A DNA stretch of 13,375 nucleotides from assembly GCA_964624795.1 (NCBI GenBank), contig CAZUZS010000097.1:1-13375 (forward strand). Reading direction: 5' to 3'. Positions 13,260 through 13,375 of the stretch are shown here, piece after piece. This DNA is from CAZUZS01 sp964624795. Lineage in GTDB: Bacteria > Calditrichota > Calditrichia > RBG-13-44-9. The position numbers and the translations under genes were made by a program. The notes under the pieces were generated by a model. That model saw only the letters and a program-made list of their open reading frames with translations. It searched no databases and had not been told where the DNA came from. Positions within the stretch are counted from its first letter, which is position 1; the number at the start of each line of letters is the position of its first letter.

Positions 13260-13375
13260 ATGCAATCGCTTATTATCACCGGCCATTGGGGTTCTTTAGA
13301 ATTCCGGAAAGGAGAAATCGGCCCCTGGCAAGCAACGCTTCCTTATGCTGCCTGTCGGCGACTGGCTTTGCAATC
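13260..13375 (+). CDS. Unrecognised protein, N-terminal part (partial)
   Basis: This is the only plausible plus-strand gene. An ATG at 13260 follows GGGAGGGAA, a good purine-rich ribosome binding site at close spacing, and the frame stays open for 38 codons to the window edge. The peptide starts MQSLIITGHWGSLEF and continues with charged and aromatic residues. There is no signal peptide and no motif I recognise. It is divergent from the cysteine-cluster gene across 52 bp. It could be a real gene or a short open stretch; the missing downstream sequence decides. Confidence 0.4.
   Translation, partial: MQSLIITGHWGSLEFRKGEIGPWQATLPYAACRRLALQ

Noticed and set aside
13208..13279. Longer start of the cysteine-cluster protein
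   Set aside because: The extra 24 residues are unlike the family and would overlap the divergent plus-strand start; MPKFYKSG at 13207 fits better.
1..13375. CRISPR arrays, tRNA or rRNA genes, transposases, integrases, phage genes
   Set aside because: No regularly spaced repeats, tRNA-like cloverleaf, rRNA segment or mobility protein was seen on either strand; the region looks like ordinary metabolic chromosome.

Overview
The window looks like a chromosomal segment from a Gram-negative bacterium of moderate G+C. It has a lipoprotein signal sequence and an outer-membrane beta-barrel ending in Phe. Its promoters resemble the sigma70 TTGACA/TATAAT consensus, and GTG and TTG starts occur beside ATG. 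The gene types (SGLT-like SSS symporter with a small partner, DUF5020 outer-membrane protein, YkgJ-type cysteine-cluster protein) would fit the FCB/Calditrichota/KSB1-like part of the tree, but that placement is a guess. Almost everything is on the minus strand, so the transcriptional order runs from high to low coordinates.

Right edge (about 12.7-13.4 kb): a YkgJ-family cysteine-cluster protein (minus) and the first 38 codons of an unrecognised plus-strand gene leave divergently from a 52-bp gap.

Purine/methyl operon (about 9.7-12.7 kb): a promoter at 12707-12735 precedes an AzgA/PbuG-type NCS2 nucleobase permease, a DUF5020/Tsx-like outer-membrane channel 15 nt downstream, and a homocysteine S-methyltransferase 32 nt further on. 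This pairs an outer- and an inner-membrane route for nucleobases or nucleosides with a methionine-cycle enzyme.

Galactose regulon (1 to about 9.6 kb): a 1127-residue lipoprotein glycoside hydrolase (six-hairpin/debranching-enzyme-like catalytic domain, amidotransferase-like N-terminal domain) is followed by a LacI-family regulator, then by an operon encoding an aldose epimerase, an SSS sugar symporter, a 73-residue membrane protein, galactokinase and, cut by the window edge, probably galT. Three near-identical 16-bp operators of the form ATGTTARCGATAACAT, with a central CpG typical of LacI-family sites, lie only upstream of the hydrolase and the gal operon. They tie the set together as one regulon: surface or periplasmic glycan hydrolysis, sugar uptake, anomer conversion, phosphorylation and Leloir conversion.

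The regulatory DNA is the most unusual part. The gal operon has a near-consensus promoter with an operator just after the predicted start, a second exact copy about 100 nt into a 365-nt leader, and a degenerate third site upstream overlapping the lacI stop codon. The hydrolase has a perfect consensus promoter (TTGACA, 17 bp, TATAAT) whose only operator also lies about 110 nt downstream. The gal leader also carries a 36-codon ORF with an ideal Shine-Dalgarno sequence that runs into a 10-bp-stem hairpin. No tRNA, rRNA, CRISPR array, transposase or integrase is seen.
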